Positions 56,886 through 64,000 of a stretch of DNA of 64,000 nt are shown here, in pieces. Location of the stretch: positions 215,928 through 279,927 of the forward strand of contig NEWS02000007.1 of the NCBI GenBank assembly GCA_002869845.2. Reading direction: 5' to 3'. This stretch comes from Nitrospira sp. CG24B (GTDB lineage Bacteria; Nitrospirota; Nitrospiria; Nitrospirales; Nitrospiraceae). Positions within the stretch are counted from its first letter, which is position 1. Every line of letters begins with the position of its first letter. Under the pieces are notes generated by a model. The model had not been told where the DNA came from. It did no database searches and saw nothing but the letters and a program-made list of their open reading frames with translations. Position numbers and translations under genes: made by a program.

Positions 56886-57335
56886 TCAGATGTGGTACAT
56901 CGGACTGCGCTGGGCATCGATTGTTCGTAACCGCATTGCCAAATGTTCGACCGTCACGTTTTCGAGAACTTTGCGCTCTGCCTGCTGAACCTGCTCCCAT
57001 ACGTCACCGAGCAGCAGTTCCGGCTTGGTCGCTTGACGATCGCGGGTTTGCTGACCGACAAATGACCGATGAAAGACCGGCCCTTCCAATGCCTCGAAAA
57101 TATCGGCGATCGACATCGCTGCCGGCTCATGCGTGAGGAGATAGCCTCCCTGGGCACCCCGTTGACTTTCGACTAAACCGGCCTTCTTCATCGCATGGAG
57201 AATCTGTTCGAGAAAACGGGCTGGAATCCCATGACGCCTCGCGATAGCCCGCGCTTGAATTGGGGCTTCTTTTGCATATGTGGCAAGATCAACAGCTACC
57301 ATAATTCCATATGTAGCGCGCATAGACACTTTCAT
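56886..57335 (-). CDS. Rrf2-family regulator, CymR-like
   Basis: A 149-residue winged-helix regulator starting MKVSMRATYGIMVAVDLATY with GIPARFLEQILHAMKKAGLV and SQRGAQGGYLL. It contains no cysteine at all, so it binds no Fe-S cluster, unlike IscR or NsrR; CymR is the known cysteine-free Rrf2 that controls sulfur genes with CysK. It heads the sulfate operon and probably represses it. An inverted repeat lies right before its start. Confidence 0.85.
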   Translation of the reverse strand: MKVSMRATYGIMVAVDLATYAKEAPIQARAIARRHGIPARFLEQILHAMKKAGLVESQRGAQGGYLLTHEPAAMSIADIFEALEGPVFHRSFVGQQTRDRQATKPELLLGDVWEQVQQAERKVLENVTVEHLAMRLRTIDAQRSPMYHI

Positions 57336-57343
57336 TCTTTATT

Positions 57344-57357
57344 ATTCCTGTCGGAAT
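57344..57357. promoter_or_regulatory. candidate Rrf2 operator
   Basis: ATTCC-TGTC-GGAAT is a 14-bp inverted repeat 9 bp upstream of the Rrf2 start codon, overlapping the leader region. GGAAT elements occur in CymR-type sites, so autoregulation is likely. Confidence 0.5.
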
Positions 57358-57578
57358 TGAGTTACATATATCGTCTCCCCTCTTGGTCTGTCAAGGCACC
57401 AGAAACTTCTTTGATGAAGATCGACACATATTCCTGACATTTAGTATGCCAAGCTATATTGTTAGTGAAATTGTGAAAATCAAGAGAGCGCCATAACTCC
57501 ATATCTTTACTATTCATTTCATGCCTGCAACGCCGCACGGAAAGCAGGCCGGAAGGCCATCGCATCTATAAAATCAGA

Positions 57579-57607
57579 TTGACATCGTGTACGCCCTAAG
57601 CAATAAT
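57579..57607 (+). promoter_or_regulatory. sigma-70 promoter of the Fis-type gene
   Basis: TTGACA (57579-57584), a 17-bp spacer and AATAAT (57602-57607), near-consensus and 28 bp before the ATG at 57636. The rest of the roughly 300-bp gap from 57336 has no gene. Confidence 0.7.
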
Positions 57608-57635
57608 CCGACCTCTTCTTCGGGTGGTACCTTTC

Positions 57636-58217
57636 ATGTCTGTGGCATCATCTTCATTTACTATTCTGTTATTCACAAACGATACGACCATACAAGCCCT
57701 GGTGGGACAGGTGTTCAAAGGCGCGTCCGTGATGATCACTCGAGACGTGTCGACCTTTCAAAAGGAGTTGCCTCGACATCGGTTTGATGCCGTCGTAGTG
57801 GAATCGCAAGGCGGACAGGAACAGACTGGCACGCTGCATGAGCACCTTGACCCTACTCGCACTCTTTGTATCAGCGGGTCTAAGGCTGTTTTGAAAAAAA
57901 CGTTGAAAGTCATCCAATTGATGAATCAGCCAGACAGCCTCCAGCAGAACAAATCCCACGACACCTCCCTGGAAAGTTATCTTGAGGTGAAAATGGGAGA
58001 ATTCGTCAAGGGGATGCGAAACGGATCAGCTAAAAACCTACACCCGATTCTGATTTCCGCCGTGGAACGCCCTCTCATTACTTCAGCGCTGCGTGAGACC
58101 AAGGGTAATCAAATACAGGCTGCGGCACTTCTCGGTCTCAACCGTAATACCTTGCGAAAAAAAATCGTGAACCTTCACATCCCCGTCAAACAGACGAAAG
58201 CGAGAGCTACTCAATAG
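57636..58217 (+). CDS. Fis-type HTH regulator with receiver-like N-terminus
   Basis: A 193-residue protein. The C-terminal about 55 residues are a Fis helix-turn-helix (LITSALRETKGNQIQAAALL, RNTLRKKIVNLHI). The N-terminal about 95 residues resemble a receiver fold (FTILLFTNDTT, FDAVVVES) but lack the phospho-aspartate. A global or nucleoid role is possible. The ATG at 57636 is favoured by GGTGG eight bases upstream; a GTG at 57624 is weaker. The next gene encodes HU. Confidence 0.8.
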   Translation: MSVASSSFTILLFTNDTTIQALVGQVFKGASVMITRDVSTFQKELPRHRFDAVVVESQGGQEQTGTLHEHLDPTRTLCISGSKAVLKKTLKVIQLMNQPDSLQQNKSHDTSLESYLEVKMGEFVKGMRNGSAKNLHPILISAVERPLITSALRETKGNQIQAAALLGLNRNTLRKKIVNLHIPVKQTKARATQ

Positions 58218-58298
58218 TGGTTGAACAGGACCGTCAAGGGCGTGCTCCAGAGCTCACTTCCCATAACCATCTCTCACCACTCATGAAGGAGGGACATC

Positions 58299-58571
58299 AT
58301 GACAAAGGAAGAGCTGATCGCAAAGATGGCTGCTTCAGCTGGAATTACTAAGGTCGCGGCCGGAACCGCCCTCGAGGCACTCACCGGGGCAGTGACTTCC
58401 TCATTGAAAAAAGGGAAGCGCGTCTCTCTCGTGAATTTCGGCACCTTTACGATTTCAAAACGAAAAGCACGAATGGGAAGAAATCCACGGACAGGCGAAT
58501 CACTCCGAATCCCGGCAGCGAAGGTCCCGAAGTTTTCAGCTGGGAAAGAGCTTCGCTCGGCCGTGAAGTAA
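58299..58571 (+). CDS. HU-family DNA-binding protein
   Basis: A 90-residue HU homologue with VNFGTFTISKRKARMGRNPRTGE (shown as VNFGTFTISKR and GRNPRTGE) and IPAAKVPKFSAGKEL. GAAGGAGGG precedes the ATG. HU bends and compacts DNA. It may be regulated with the Fis-type gene just upstream, 81 bp away. This is the second HU/IHF gene in the window. Confidence 0.92.
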   Translation: MTKEELIAKMAASAGITKVAAGTALEALTGAVTSSLKKGKRVSLVNFGTFTISKRKARMGRNPRTGESLRIPAAKVPKFSAGKELRSAVK

Positions 58572-58611
58572 CCGTCCGTACGCTGTAGGGTGTCTGCCTC
58601 AAGAGATGATT

Positions 58612-58670
58612 GAAAGAGAAGGTCCCATGTCTTTCAGCTCGCTGAGGGAATGCGACCTGCTCTTTCGTTT
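58612..58670 (+). terminator. long hairpin terminator after the HU gene
   Basis: GAAAGAG at 58612-58618 pairs with CTCTTTC at 58660-58666 and AGGTC pairs with GACCT inside it; GTTTTC follows. The stem is interrupted and the loop is long, so it is moderately supported. Confidence 0.55.
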
Positions 58671-58717
58671 TCTTGACAGTGTCAGTGAGGCTATATTAGC
58701 ATGCCCCCTCTCTTGAT

Positions 58718-58792
58718 AGGCGCGTAGCTCAGGGGGAGAGCGCTACCTTGACACGGTAGAGGTCGACGGTTCAAGACCGTCCGCGCCTACCA
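58718..58792 (+). tRNA. tRNA-Val(GAC)
   Basis: Cloverleaf with acceptor AGGCGCG/CGCGCCT, D arm GCTCAGGGGGAGAGC, anticodon loop TTGACAC (GAC), T arm GACGGTTCAAGACCGTC and encoded CCA. A weak promoter (TTGACA at 58673) lies upstream. It reads GTC/GTT valine codons. Confidence 0.95.
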
Positions 58793-58802
58793 TTCAGGCC
58801 GA

Positions 58803-58848
58803 GGCACTGGTTTGCCTCTTAGAGGCTCGGTGCCTTTTTTGTTTTTTT
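58803..58848 (+). terminator. hairpin with T-runs between tRNA-Val and thrS
   Basis: GGCAC (58803-58807) pairs with GTGCC (58830-58834) around an inner GCCTC-TTA-GAGGC stem, followed by T6 and T7. It ends the tRNA transcript and may also act as a leader attenuator for thrS, which starts 27 bp further on. Confidence 0.7.
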
Positions 58849-58874
58849 GCACCAGTGGGTCAAGTCCGTACGTC

Positions 58875-60803
58875 ATGAAGATATCGGTCAAAGACGGTCC
58901 GAGCGGTGAGATTCAGACCGGGGTGACAGTGGGTGGCGCTCTGTCTGATTTAGGTGTCGTCGACCGGACTATTCTCGCAGCCAAAGTAGACGGAGCTGTT
59001 GTCGATTTGTCGTGCGCTCTGTCTGAAAGTTCGACCCTCGAACCGCTGCGGTTCGACAGTGCAGAAGGCCGTGAGGTGTACCGTCACAGCAGTACCCACC
59101 TCATGGCCCAGGCAGTCAAGGAACTCTTCCCGTCGGCACAACTGACCATCGGCCCAGCTCTGGAAGATAGTTTCTATTATGACTTTGCCTTCGAACGTCC
59201 TTTTACCCCCGAAGACTTGCAGAAAATCGAAGAGCGCGCGGCTGAAATTATCAAGCGTAACCTCACGATCACCAGGCGGGAGTTTTCAAAACAGGATGCA
59301 ATAGATTTTTTCACGTCCCGTGGAGAGCAGTATAAGGTCGAGCTGATTCAAGGTTTCCCCGATGGAGAGCCGATCACCGCCTATACACAGGGCGACTTTG
59401 TGGATCTCTGTCGTGGCCCCCATCTTCCGACTACCGGTGTCATCGGGGCCATCAAATTACTCACCACAGGAGGGGCCTATTGGCGTGGCGATGAACGTAA
59501 CCCAATGTTACAGCGGATCTACGGAACATCCTTTCCGACACAAGCGGAAGTGGATGCCTACCTGGCTAAGCTGGAAGAAATTAAGCGACGCGACCACAGA
59601 AAAGTCGGAAAAGATTTGGATTTGATCAGTATTCAGGATGAAATCGGACCTGGGCTGGTCCTGTGGCATCCGAAAGGTGCGACAGTCCGCCTGTTAATTG
59701 AAAATTTCTGGCGAGAACAACATATTCGAGACGGATACCAGCTGGTCTATTCGCCGCATACCGCGCGCCTCGATCTCTGGAAAACCAGCGGGCACCTCGA
59801 TTACTACCGGGAAAACATGTTCCCATCGATGAAGCTGGAAGGCAGTGAGTACCAGCTGAAACCGATGAACTGTCCGTACCACATCATGATCTACCAATCT
59901 CACCTGCGCAGCTATCGAGACCTCCCCATTCGCTATGGGGAACTCGGCACGGTCTACCGCTATGAACGGACCGGCGTTCTGCACGGGCTCATGCGGGTAC
60001 GCGGATTCACGCAGGATGATGCCCATCTCTTCTGCCGCCCGGATCAAATGGAACACGAGGTCAGCCGGGTCCTGGACTTTACATTTTTCGTCTTGCAGAC
60101 ATTCGGGTTTCACCAATTTGAGGTCTTCTTGTCCACGCGGCCCAAAGAGTCCGTGGGTGGTGATGAACATTGGACCTTGGCCACCAGCGCATTGGAAGCG
60201 GCCCTGAAGAGTCGACACATCTCCTTCCACCTCGATCCTGGCGGGGGGGCATTTTACGGCCCGAAGATCGATATTAAGATCAAAGATGCGTTGGGCCGCT
60301 CGTGGCAATGTTCCACGGTCCAGGTGGATTTCAACAATCCAGAGCGATTTGAGTTAAGTTATATCGGAGAAGACGGCAAAGCGCATCGCCCAATCATGAT
60401 TCATCGGGCCTTGATGGGATCCATCGAGCGTTTTTTCGGCATCCTGATTGAACATTACGGAGGCGCATTTCCGACCTGGCTGGCTCCGGTGCAGGCCGTC
60501 GTCATGAACATCACCGATCATCAGCAAGACTATGTGGCGGCCGTCGTGGCGCAATTGAAGGCGGCTGGCTTTCGTGCCGAACCTGATCTCCGGAACGAAA
60601 AGATCGGGTTCAAGATTCGCGAAGCGGAAAAGGCGAAAGTCCCGTTCATGCTGGTCGCGGGGAATCGCGAAATGCAGGATGGGACGCTCTCGGTACGAGG
60701 CCGAAGTGGGGCAAATTTAGGAAGCAAGACAGTGGCTGAAGTGTTGGATCTCCTGCAAGCCGAGGTCACGCACACACAGCGAGAACTTCAACCCACACAT
60801 TAA
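58875..60803 (+). CDS. thrS: threonine-tRNA ligase
   Basis: A 642-residue class II synthetase: N-terminal TGS and editing domains (HSSTHLMAQAVK), the catalytic core with the zinc cysteine in KPMNCPYHIMIY, VRGFTQDDAHLF and RPKESVGGDEHW, and the anticodon-binding C-terminal domain (VRGRSGANLGSK). The ATG at 58875 is the family start. It opens the thrS-infC-rpmI-rplT operon. Confidence 0.95.
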   Translation: MKISVKDGPSGEIQTGVTVGGALSDLGVVDRTILAAKVDGAVVDLSCALSESSTLEPLRFDSAEGREVYRHSSTHLMAQAVKELFPSAQLTIGPALEDSFYYDFAFERPFTPEDLQKIEERAAEIIKRNLTITRREFSKQDAIDFFTSRGEQYKVELIQGFPDGEPITAYTQGDFVDLCRGPHLPTTGVIGAIKLLTTGGAYWRGDERNPMLQRIYGTSFPTQAEVDAYLAKLEEIKRRDHRKVGKDLDLISIQDEIGPGLVLWHPKGATVRLLIENFWREQHIRDGYQLVYSPHTARLDLWKTSGHLDYYRENMFPSMKLEGSEYQLKPMNCPYHIMIYQSHLRSYRDLPIRYGELGTVYRYERTGVLHGLMRVRGFTQDDAHLFCRPDQMEHEVSRVLDFTFFVLQTFGFHQFEVFLSTRPKESVGGDEHWTLATSALEAALKSRHISFHLDPGGGAFYGPKIDIKIKDALGRSWQCSTVQVDFNNPERFELSYIGEDGKAHRPIMIHRALMGSIERFFGILIEHYGGAFPTWLAPVQAVVMNITDHQQDYVAAVVAQLKAAGFRAEPDLRNEKIGFKIREAEKAKVPFMLVAGNREMQDGTLSVRGRSGANLGSKTVAEVLDLLQAEVTHTQRELQPTH

Positions 60804-60817
60804 AAAAGAGGTGGACT

Positions 60818-61324
60818 ATCGTTCCCAAATTGCGTGTGAATCGTGAGATCCGAGTCCGAGAAATTCGTGTCATTGGCCCGGAAGGAGAACAACTCGGCAT
60901 CCTTCAGACGCCGGACGCCTTTCGACAGGCTCAGGAAGGCGGCTATGACTTGGTGGAAGTGGCTCCTAACTCCACCCCCCCAGTCTGTAGAATTATGGAC
61001 TTTGGGAAGTACAAGTATGAGTTGAGCAAAAAGGACCATCAAAGTCGGCGCCATCAAAAGTCCACGCAAGTGAAGGAAATCAAGTTGCGCCCACGGACCG
61101 ACAAACATGACCTTGAAATTAAAGTTCGGCAGATGAAAACATTCCTCGAAGAGGGTAATAAAACCAAAGTCACCCTCACATATCGCGGGCGGGAGATGGC
61201 CAATCAGGAAATGGGGCGAGCCGTGATGAATTCCGTCATTGAACAATTGGCGCAAGCCGGCACCATCGAGTATGCCCCCCGCATGGAGGGACGAAGTTTG
61301 ATTATGATTGTGGCGCCCAAATAA
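60818..61324 (+). CDS. infC: translation initiation factor IF-3, AUC start
   Basis: A 168-residue protein: VPKLRVNREIRVREIRVIGP, then RIMDFGKYKYELSKK and KEIKLRPRTDKHDLEIKVRQ. The only start that gives the normal N-terminus is ATC at 60818, preceded by AGAGGTGG with proper spacing; the TTG at 60830 would cut the first four residues. Rare AUU/AUC starts are a known feature of infC that lets IF-3 repress its own translation. It lies 14 bases from thrS. Confidence 0.9.
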   Translation: MVPKLRVNREIRVREIRVIGPEGEQLGILQTPDAFRQAQEGGYDLVEVAPNSTPPVCRIMDFGKYKYELSKKDHQSRRHQKSTQVKEIKLRPRTDKHDLEIKVRQMKTFLEEGNKTKVTLTYRGREMANQEMGRAVMNSVIEQLAQAGTIEYAPRMEGRSLIMIVAPK

Positions 61325-61366
61325 TTGACGTGCGATGCGGTGATCGATCAACCAAAGGAATCCCCG

Positions 61367-61561
61367 ATGAAAATGAAAACGCATTCCGGAACGAGCAAAC
61401 GATTTACCAAAACGGGAAGCGGCAAGATTGTCCGCCGCAAGGCGGGCAAGCGGCACATACTGACCAGCAAGCGGCACGACCGGAAGCGCCGCCTAAGCGG
61501 AACAGCCGTGGTGGATTCCACGGTTGTTGCTACATTGAATCGCCTCCTGCCGTATGCATAG
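61367..61561 (+). CDS. rpmI: 50S ribosomal protein L35
   Basis: A 64-residue basic protein with KMKTHSGTSKRFTKTGSGKI and KRHILTSKRHDRKRRL. The ATG at 61367 follows AAAGGA at good distance. It lies in the infC-rpmI-rplT cluster. Confidence 0.95.
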   Translation: MKMKTHSGTSKRFTKTGSGKIVRRKAGKRHILTSKRHDRKRRLSGTAVVDSTVVATLNRLLPYA

Positions 61562-61613
61562 ACGACGATCGTGTAGTGTTGTGAATTTCAGGACCCAAAA
61601 GGAGTAATGACTC

Positions 61614-61982
61614 ATGCCTCGCGCAAAAGGTGGACCAAAGACTCGGCAACGGAGAAAGAAGCGGATCAAGCTGGCGTCAGGCCAGTACGGTGGAAAGAGT
61701 CGGCTCTTCCGTTCAGCGACGGAAAGCGTTGACAAGGGGCAGACGTATGCCTATACGGGCCGCAAGAATCGGAAGCGAGATTTCCGGCAATTGTGGATCG
61801 CCCGCATCAGCGCCGGCGTTCGGGCCCAAGGGCTGACCTACGGCCGGTTCATCAACGCGTTGAAGAAAGCGAATGTGTTGCTGGATCGAAAGGTGTTGTC
61901 GGATATGGCGATCAAAGATGCGGCAGGATTTGAAAAGTTGTGCGGCCTCGCCAAACAACACCTGACTCCTGCCGCAGCGTAA
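61614..61982 (+). CDS. rplT: 50S ribosomal protein L20
   Basis: A 122-residue protein: ARAKGGPKTRQRRKKRIKLA-like basic N-terminus (starting MPRAKGGPKTRQRRKK), YAYTGRKNRKRDFRQLWI and YGRFINALKKANVLLDRK. L20 also represses rpmI-rplT translation in other bacteria. A hairpin terminator follows. Confidence 0.95.
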   Translation: MPRAKGGPKTRQRRKKRIKLASGQYGGKSRLFRSATESVDKGQTYAYTGRKNRKRDFRQLWIARISAGVRAQGLTYGRFINALKKANVLLDRKVLSDMAIKDAAGFEKLCGLAKQHLTPAAA

Positions 61983-62016
61983 TGTAGCCCCTCAGGCACA
62001 GAGTTCTTGTTCCAAG

Positions 62017-62045
62017 GGGAGGCGGCACCCTGTCGCCTCCCTTTC
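62017..62045 (+). terminator. terminator of the thrS-infC-rpmI-rplT operon
   Basis: GGGAGGCG (62017-62024) pairs with CGCCTCCC (62034-62041) and TTTCC follows, 35 bp past the rplT stop. Confidence 0.75.
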
Positions 62046-62119
62046 CTGCTCGCAACCTAAGCGGATCCTCTATTCACACCGAGCCCACCACGGCAAGTCC
62101 TCATTGTAGGACATTCTGA

Positions 62120-62425
62120 TCATCGAAGGCACGATTGATTGTTGAGGTTGTAAGTCGTGGTGGCTAATGCAGGTAGGACGTTTGAAGGGGGAAAAGTTCC
62201 GCCAGTCTTGATGCGATTGCCGTCCGCATCGCATGTATAGCTCACTGTCCCTTGCGCGGTGACTTCTTGGGTCAACCGGTCTAAGCTGTCGCAGGCTTGT
62301 GTGATCGTCGCCGTAACTGTCCCGCCAGCATTCTTCTCATGCACTTGCGTGATCCGATTGCCTGTGTCGTAGGTGTAGTTGGTATTGGTTCCGTCTTGGA
62401 ATGTCGCCTTCGTACGCCGACTCAA
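62120..62425 (-). pseudogene. RHS/YD-repeat fragment
   Basis: About 100 codons encode an RHS-type repeat protein: NYTYDTGNRITQVHEKN, QACDSLDRLTQEVTAQGTVS (written here as two pieces) and YTCDADGNRIKTGG. The frame is open further upstream (THDPLSRRTKATF) but there runs into the 3' end of the CPBP gene in another frame. An RHS protein is normally over 1,000 residues, so this is a truncated remnant ending in an unrelated tail. Confidence 0.75.
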
Positions 62426-63318
62426 TGGATCATGGGTGTCAGTTCTTTTCTCTTATGCAGGAAGCTAAGAATTCCAAACGCAACTAGGGCAAACATAAAG
62501 GATGCAACGTACCAGGTTTTCGCACCCATTAATGAGGCGCTCATCGCCCAACCGAAAAAATGGAGATGCACGTTCCATGAAAAGTGAACAATGATGGCAG
62601 GAAGAATTGAATGGTACGTCTCATAGAGATAGGCCTGGATGCAGCCAAAGATAAAAATCGATAGACCAAACCATTCGTGGCCGAGCATAAAAGAAAAACT
62701 ACTCCACAATAATGCTGGAGTCATCGAAACATGTTTTCGCAAGGCACTATAGAGCAGACCTCGATAACTCAGCTCTTCAATGAGTGCCGATAGTCCCTGT
62801 CTCATCACCGTTGTGACAAGCACCACTATTCCACTCCAGAACATCCCTTGCGCGTTAATATACCGTCTAAGCTCGTCACTGGCATGGTATAACGCCTGAC
62901 CACTAAGCCAGGATTCAGGGACCAGGAGCCAGTAGAAATCATGCACCATCAGTACGAGAACGGCTGCTCTCAAACCAACAATGACCAAATTGGGCCATGA
63001 CTGAGTTGGACCAAAAATAAGCCGCAACGACTGTCCAATTCTTCTGCACCAGATCAGAATCAAACCCAGAACTACTAAGAGAGATAGGTATTTCCATGCA
63101 TAGACAATCAGAGGGTTTGATAAAGTGAACCTACTCCATGCGAATAGGGCGTACAGACAGGTCGTAGCAACGATACACAGGGAAGCTTGAGCAACGGTTG
63201 TCTGGTGTAATTCGAAGTGCTGATCATCAGATTTGAGTTCCTTTATTCCTGGAACGAACCTAAACACCAGTGCAAATCCTAACAAGAGGAAACTTTCCAA
63301 AATATAAGGTTCGTTCAT
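62422..63318 (-). CDS. CPBP family intramembrane metalloprotease
   Basis: A 298-residue protein with seven to eight predicted helices. The CPBP/CAAX-protease motifs are EELSYRGLLYSALRK (glutamates and arginine of motif 1), FMLGHEWFG and IVHFSWNVHLHFFGWA (motif 3/4 histidine and asparagine). Such proteins process CAAX or self-protect against bacteriocins. It overlaps the start of the RHS remnant by four bases. The gene lies at the border of a decayed region and its base composition (AT-richer than neighbours) suggests acquisition. Confidence 0.75.
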   Translation of the reverse strand: MNEPYILESFLLLGFALVFRFVPGIKELKSDDQHFELHQTTVAQASLCIVATTCLYALFAWSRFTLSNPLIVYAWKYLSLLVVLGLILIWCRRIGQSLRLIFGPTQSWPNLVIVGLRAAVLVLMVHDFYWLLVPESWLSGQALYHASDELRRYINAQGMFWSGIVVLVTTVMRQGLSALIEELSYRGLLYSALRKHVSMTPALLWSSFSFMLGHEWFGLSIFIFGCIQAYLYETYHSILPAIIVHFSWNVHLHFFGWAMSASLMGAKTWYVASFMFALVAFGILSFLHKRKELTPMIH

Positions 63319-63949
63319 GCCTGCAAATGAGCGGAATAAGGGTCAACTCTTGTATCGTGCATCGGCTCATGCTCTAGAGATGCGCGCTGCGACCAATCGC
63401 CATCTCAGGTACGTGCGGCGACTGACCTCCGTGCACCGAAGCAGGCCTGCAACCGAATGTGCGCTCGGAACCCAAGTGTCAGACCACCGGATGAGCGATT
63501 CTACCGCCTCCCGTCGTGGACGCAACGAGAATGTCACATTGTCTAACACACCGGAAGGCACATCCGGTTCGGCCTATCAGCCAAGAGCCTCCCGCTGTGC
63601 GCACGCACAACCCCTCACTACTTCTCCTCGATCTGCAAGAGCGGGTCTTTGCGACTGGTGCTCCGATTCATCGTGTAAGGCATGTCGATGGTCTGTGGGT
63701 ACTTGGCATAACGGTGACGGTGAGGAGATGATGGCAGACTGGACGCAGGTTTGTAGATCGTGCAATCCCCAAACATGGCCCTATTTGAGGTGAGAACGCG
63801 GTGTAACCCTATCAAGGCTGGTTAGCTTGTGGAACTCCCGAGGCCCAACCAGTGACGAAGAGTGTGGCCCGAGTCTCAGCGAGAGCCCCACTTGCACTCG
63901 ACGTGCAACGGCTAAGCCAAGCGCTTTCACGTGATGCGCCGTGACTGAC
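63319..63949. other. 631-bp stretch without an intact gene
   Basis: Small frames are present on both strands, for example 63367-63561 minus (RREAVESLIRWSDTWV, RRTYLRWRLVAAR) and 63599-63735 plus (LLLLDLQERV), but none has a ribosome binding site or complete family match. It looks like decayed coding DNA. I found no intron, attachment site or CRISPR repeat that I can support. Confidence 0.4.
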
Positions 63950-64000
63950 TTACGAAAGCAGCTTCGACAGGTTCACGTCGAACGCCACGACCGGCATGGA
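63950..64000 (-). CDS. C-terminal end of an unidentified protein, start outside window
   Basis: On the minus strand a frame reading SMPVVAFDVNLSKLLS stops at 63950-63952. It is open to the window edge and may be the last residues of a real protein, but 16 codons are too few to name it. Confidence 0.3.
   Translation of the reverse strand, partial: SMPVVAFDVNLSKLLS

Noticed and set aside
60830..61324. infC starting at TTG
   Set aside because: Removes the conserved VPK segment; ATC at 60818 has the ribosome binding site.
63319..63949. Group II intron or integron attachment site
   Set aside because: Only scattered GC-rich hairpin-like text (for example near 63550-63570); no domain V or attC pattern could be assembled.

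Overview
This is a chromosomal window from a Gram-negative bacterium, with no phage or conjugative element seen. The cell has an outer membrane (LolA, Pal, two kinds of OmpA-like protein, an OprP/OprO-type porin). It assimilates sulfate, fixes no obvious carbon or nitrogen source in this window, and carries several proteins with the small PCP_red domain (named after light-independent protochlorophyllide reductase) although no chlorophyll gene is present. Gene content and protein style fit Nitrospirota, probably a Nitrospira-like nitrite oxidiser. This is an inference from family knowledge, since no rRNA gene is in the window.

Layout. 1-2.8 kb: the 3' part of a radical SAM/SPASM protein ending in a PCP_red domain, a CopD-like membrane protein and a receiver-domain protein. 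2.9-6.9 kb: a 2OG-Fe(II) oxygenase, lolA and ftsK. 7-15 kb: a phosphate module, phoU-pstB-pstA-pstC-pstS plus a phosphate-type porin; pstS and the porin each have a tandem 11-bp-period PhoB-like box at the same distance from a -10 element. 15-20 kb: msrA, a PilZ protein, pal, several tiny genes and a tRNA-Arg. 20-31 kb: an SDR whose C-terminus looks like the tail of shikimate kinase, trmI, nfeD with an internal tandem duplication, a slipin, a group 1/2-type sigma factor, lipB, glutamate dehydrogenase, a PBP5-like carboxypeptidase and an FG-GAP lipoprotein.

31-43 kb: a protein made of four PCP_red repeats, followed (reading upstream) by the aromatic supra-operon pheA-hisC-aroF-tyrA-aroA-cmk-plsC-rpsA-sppA-ihfB. 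43-50 kb: ruvB, a Cys-rich secreted protein, ruvA and yebC (ruvC is missing from its usual place), a His-rich membrane protein, a zinc-ribbon/PCP_red protein, and a coiled-coil/helix-hairpin-helix protein coupled to an OmpA protein. 50-57 kb: the assimilatory sulfate operon, Rrf2 regulator - sulfite reductase/TusA fusion - APS reductase - TrpD2-like protein - cysD - cysN/C. 57-62 kb: a Fis-type regulator, HU, tRNA-Val and the classic thrS-infC-rpmI-rplT translation operon, with infC starting at an AUC codon. 62-64 kb: an RHS-repeat remnant, a CPBP membrane protease and apparently decayed, gene-poor DNA.

How the genes work together. The phosphate genes form one PhoB-type regulon from outer-membrane uptake to ABC import. 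The sulfate genes form one route, ATP sulfurylase (CysDN) to APS reductase (CysH with 4Fe-4S cysteines) to sulfite reductase, under a CymR-like Rrf2 repressor. The APS-kinase domain attached to CysN has lost typical motifs, which fits a pathway that reduces APS directly. The most unusual material is the set of three differently built PCP_red proteins, the sulfite reductase-helical domain-TusA fusion and the SDR/shikimate-kinase-tail chimera.
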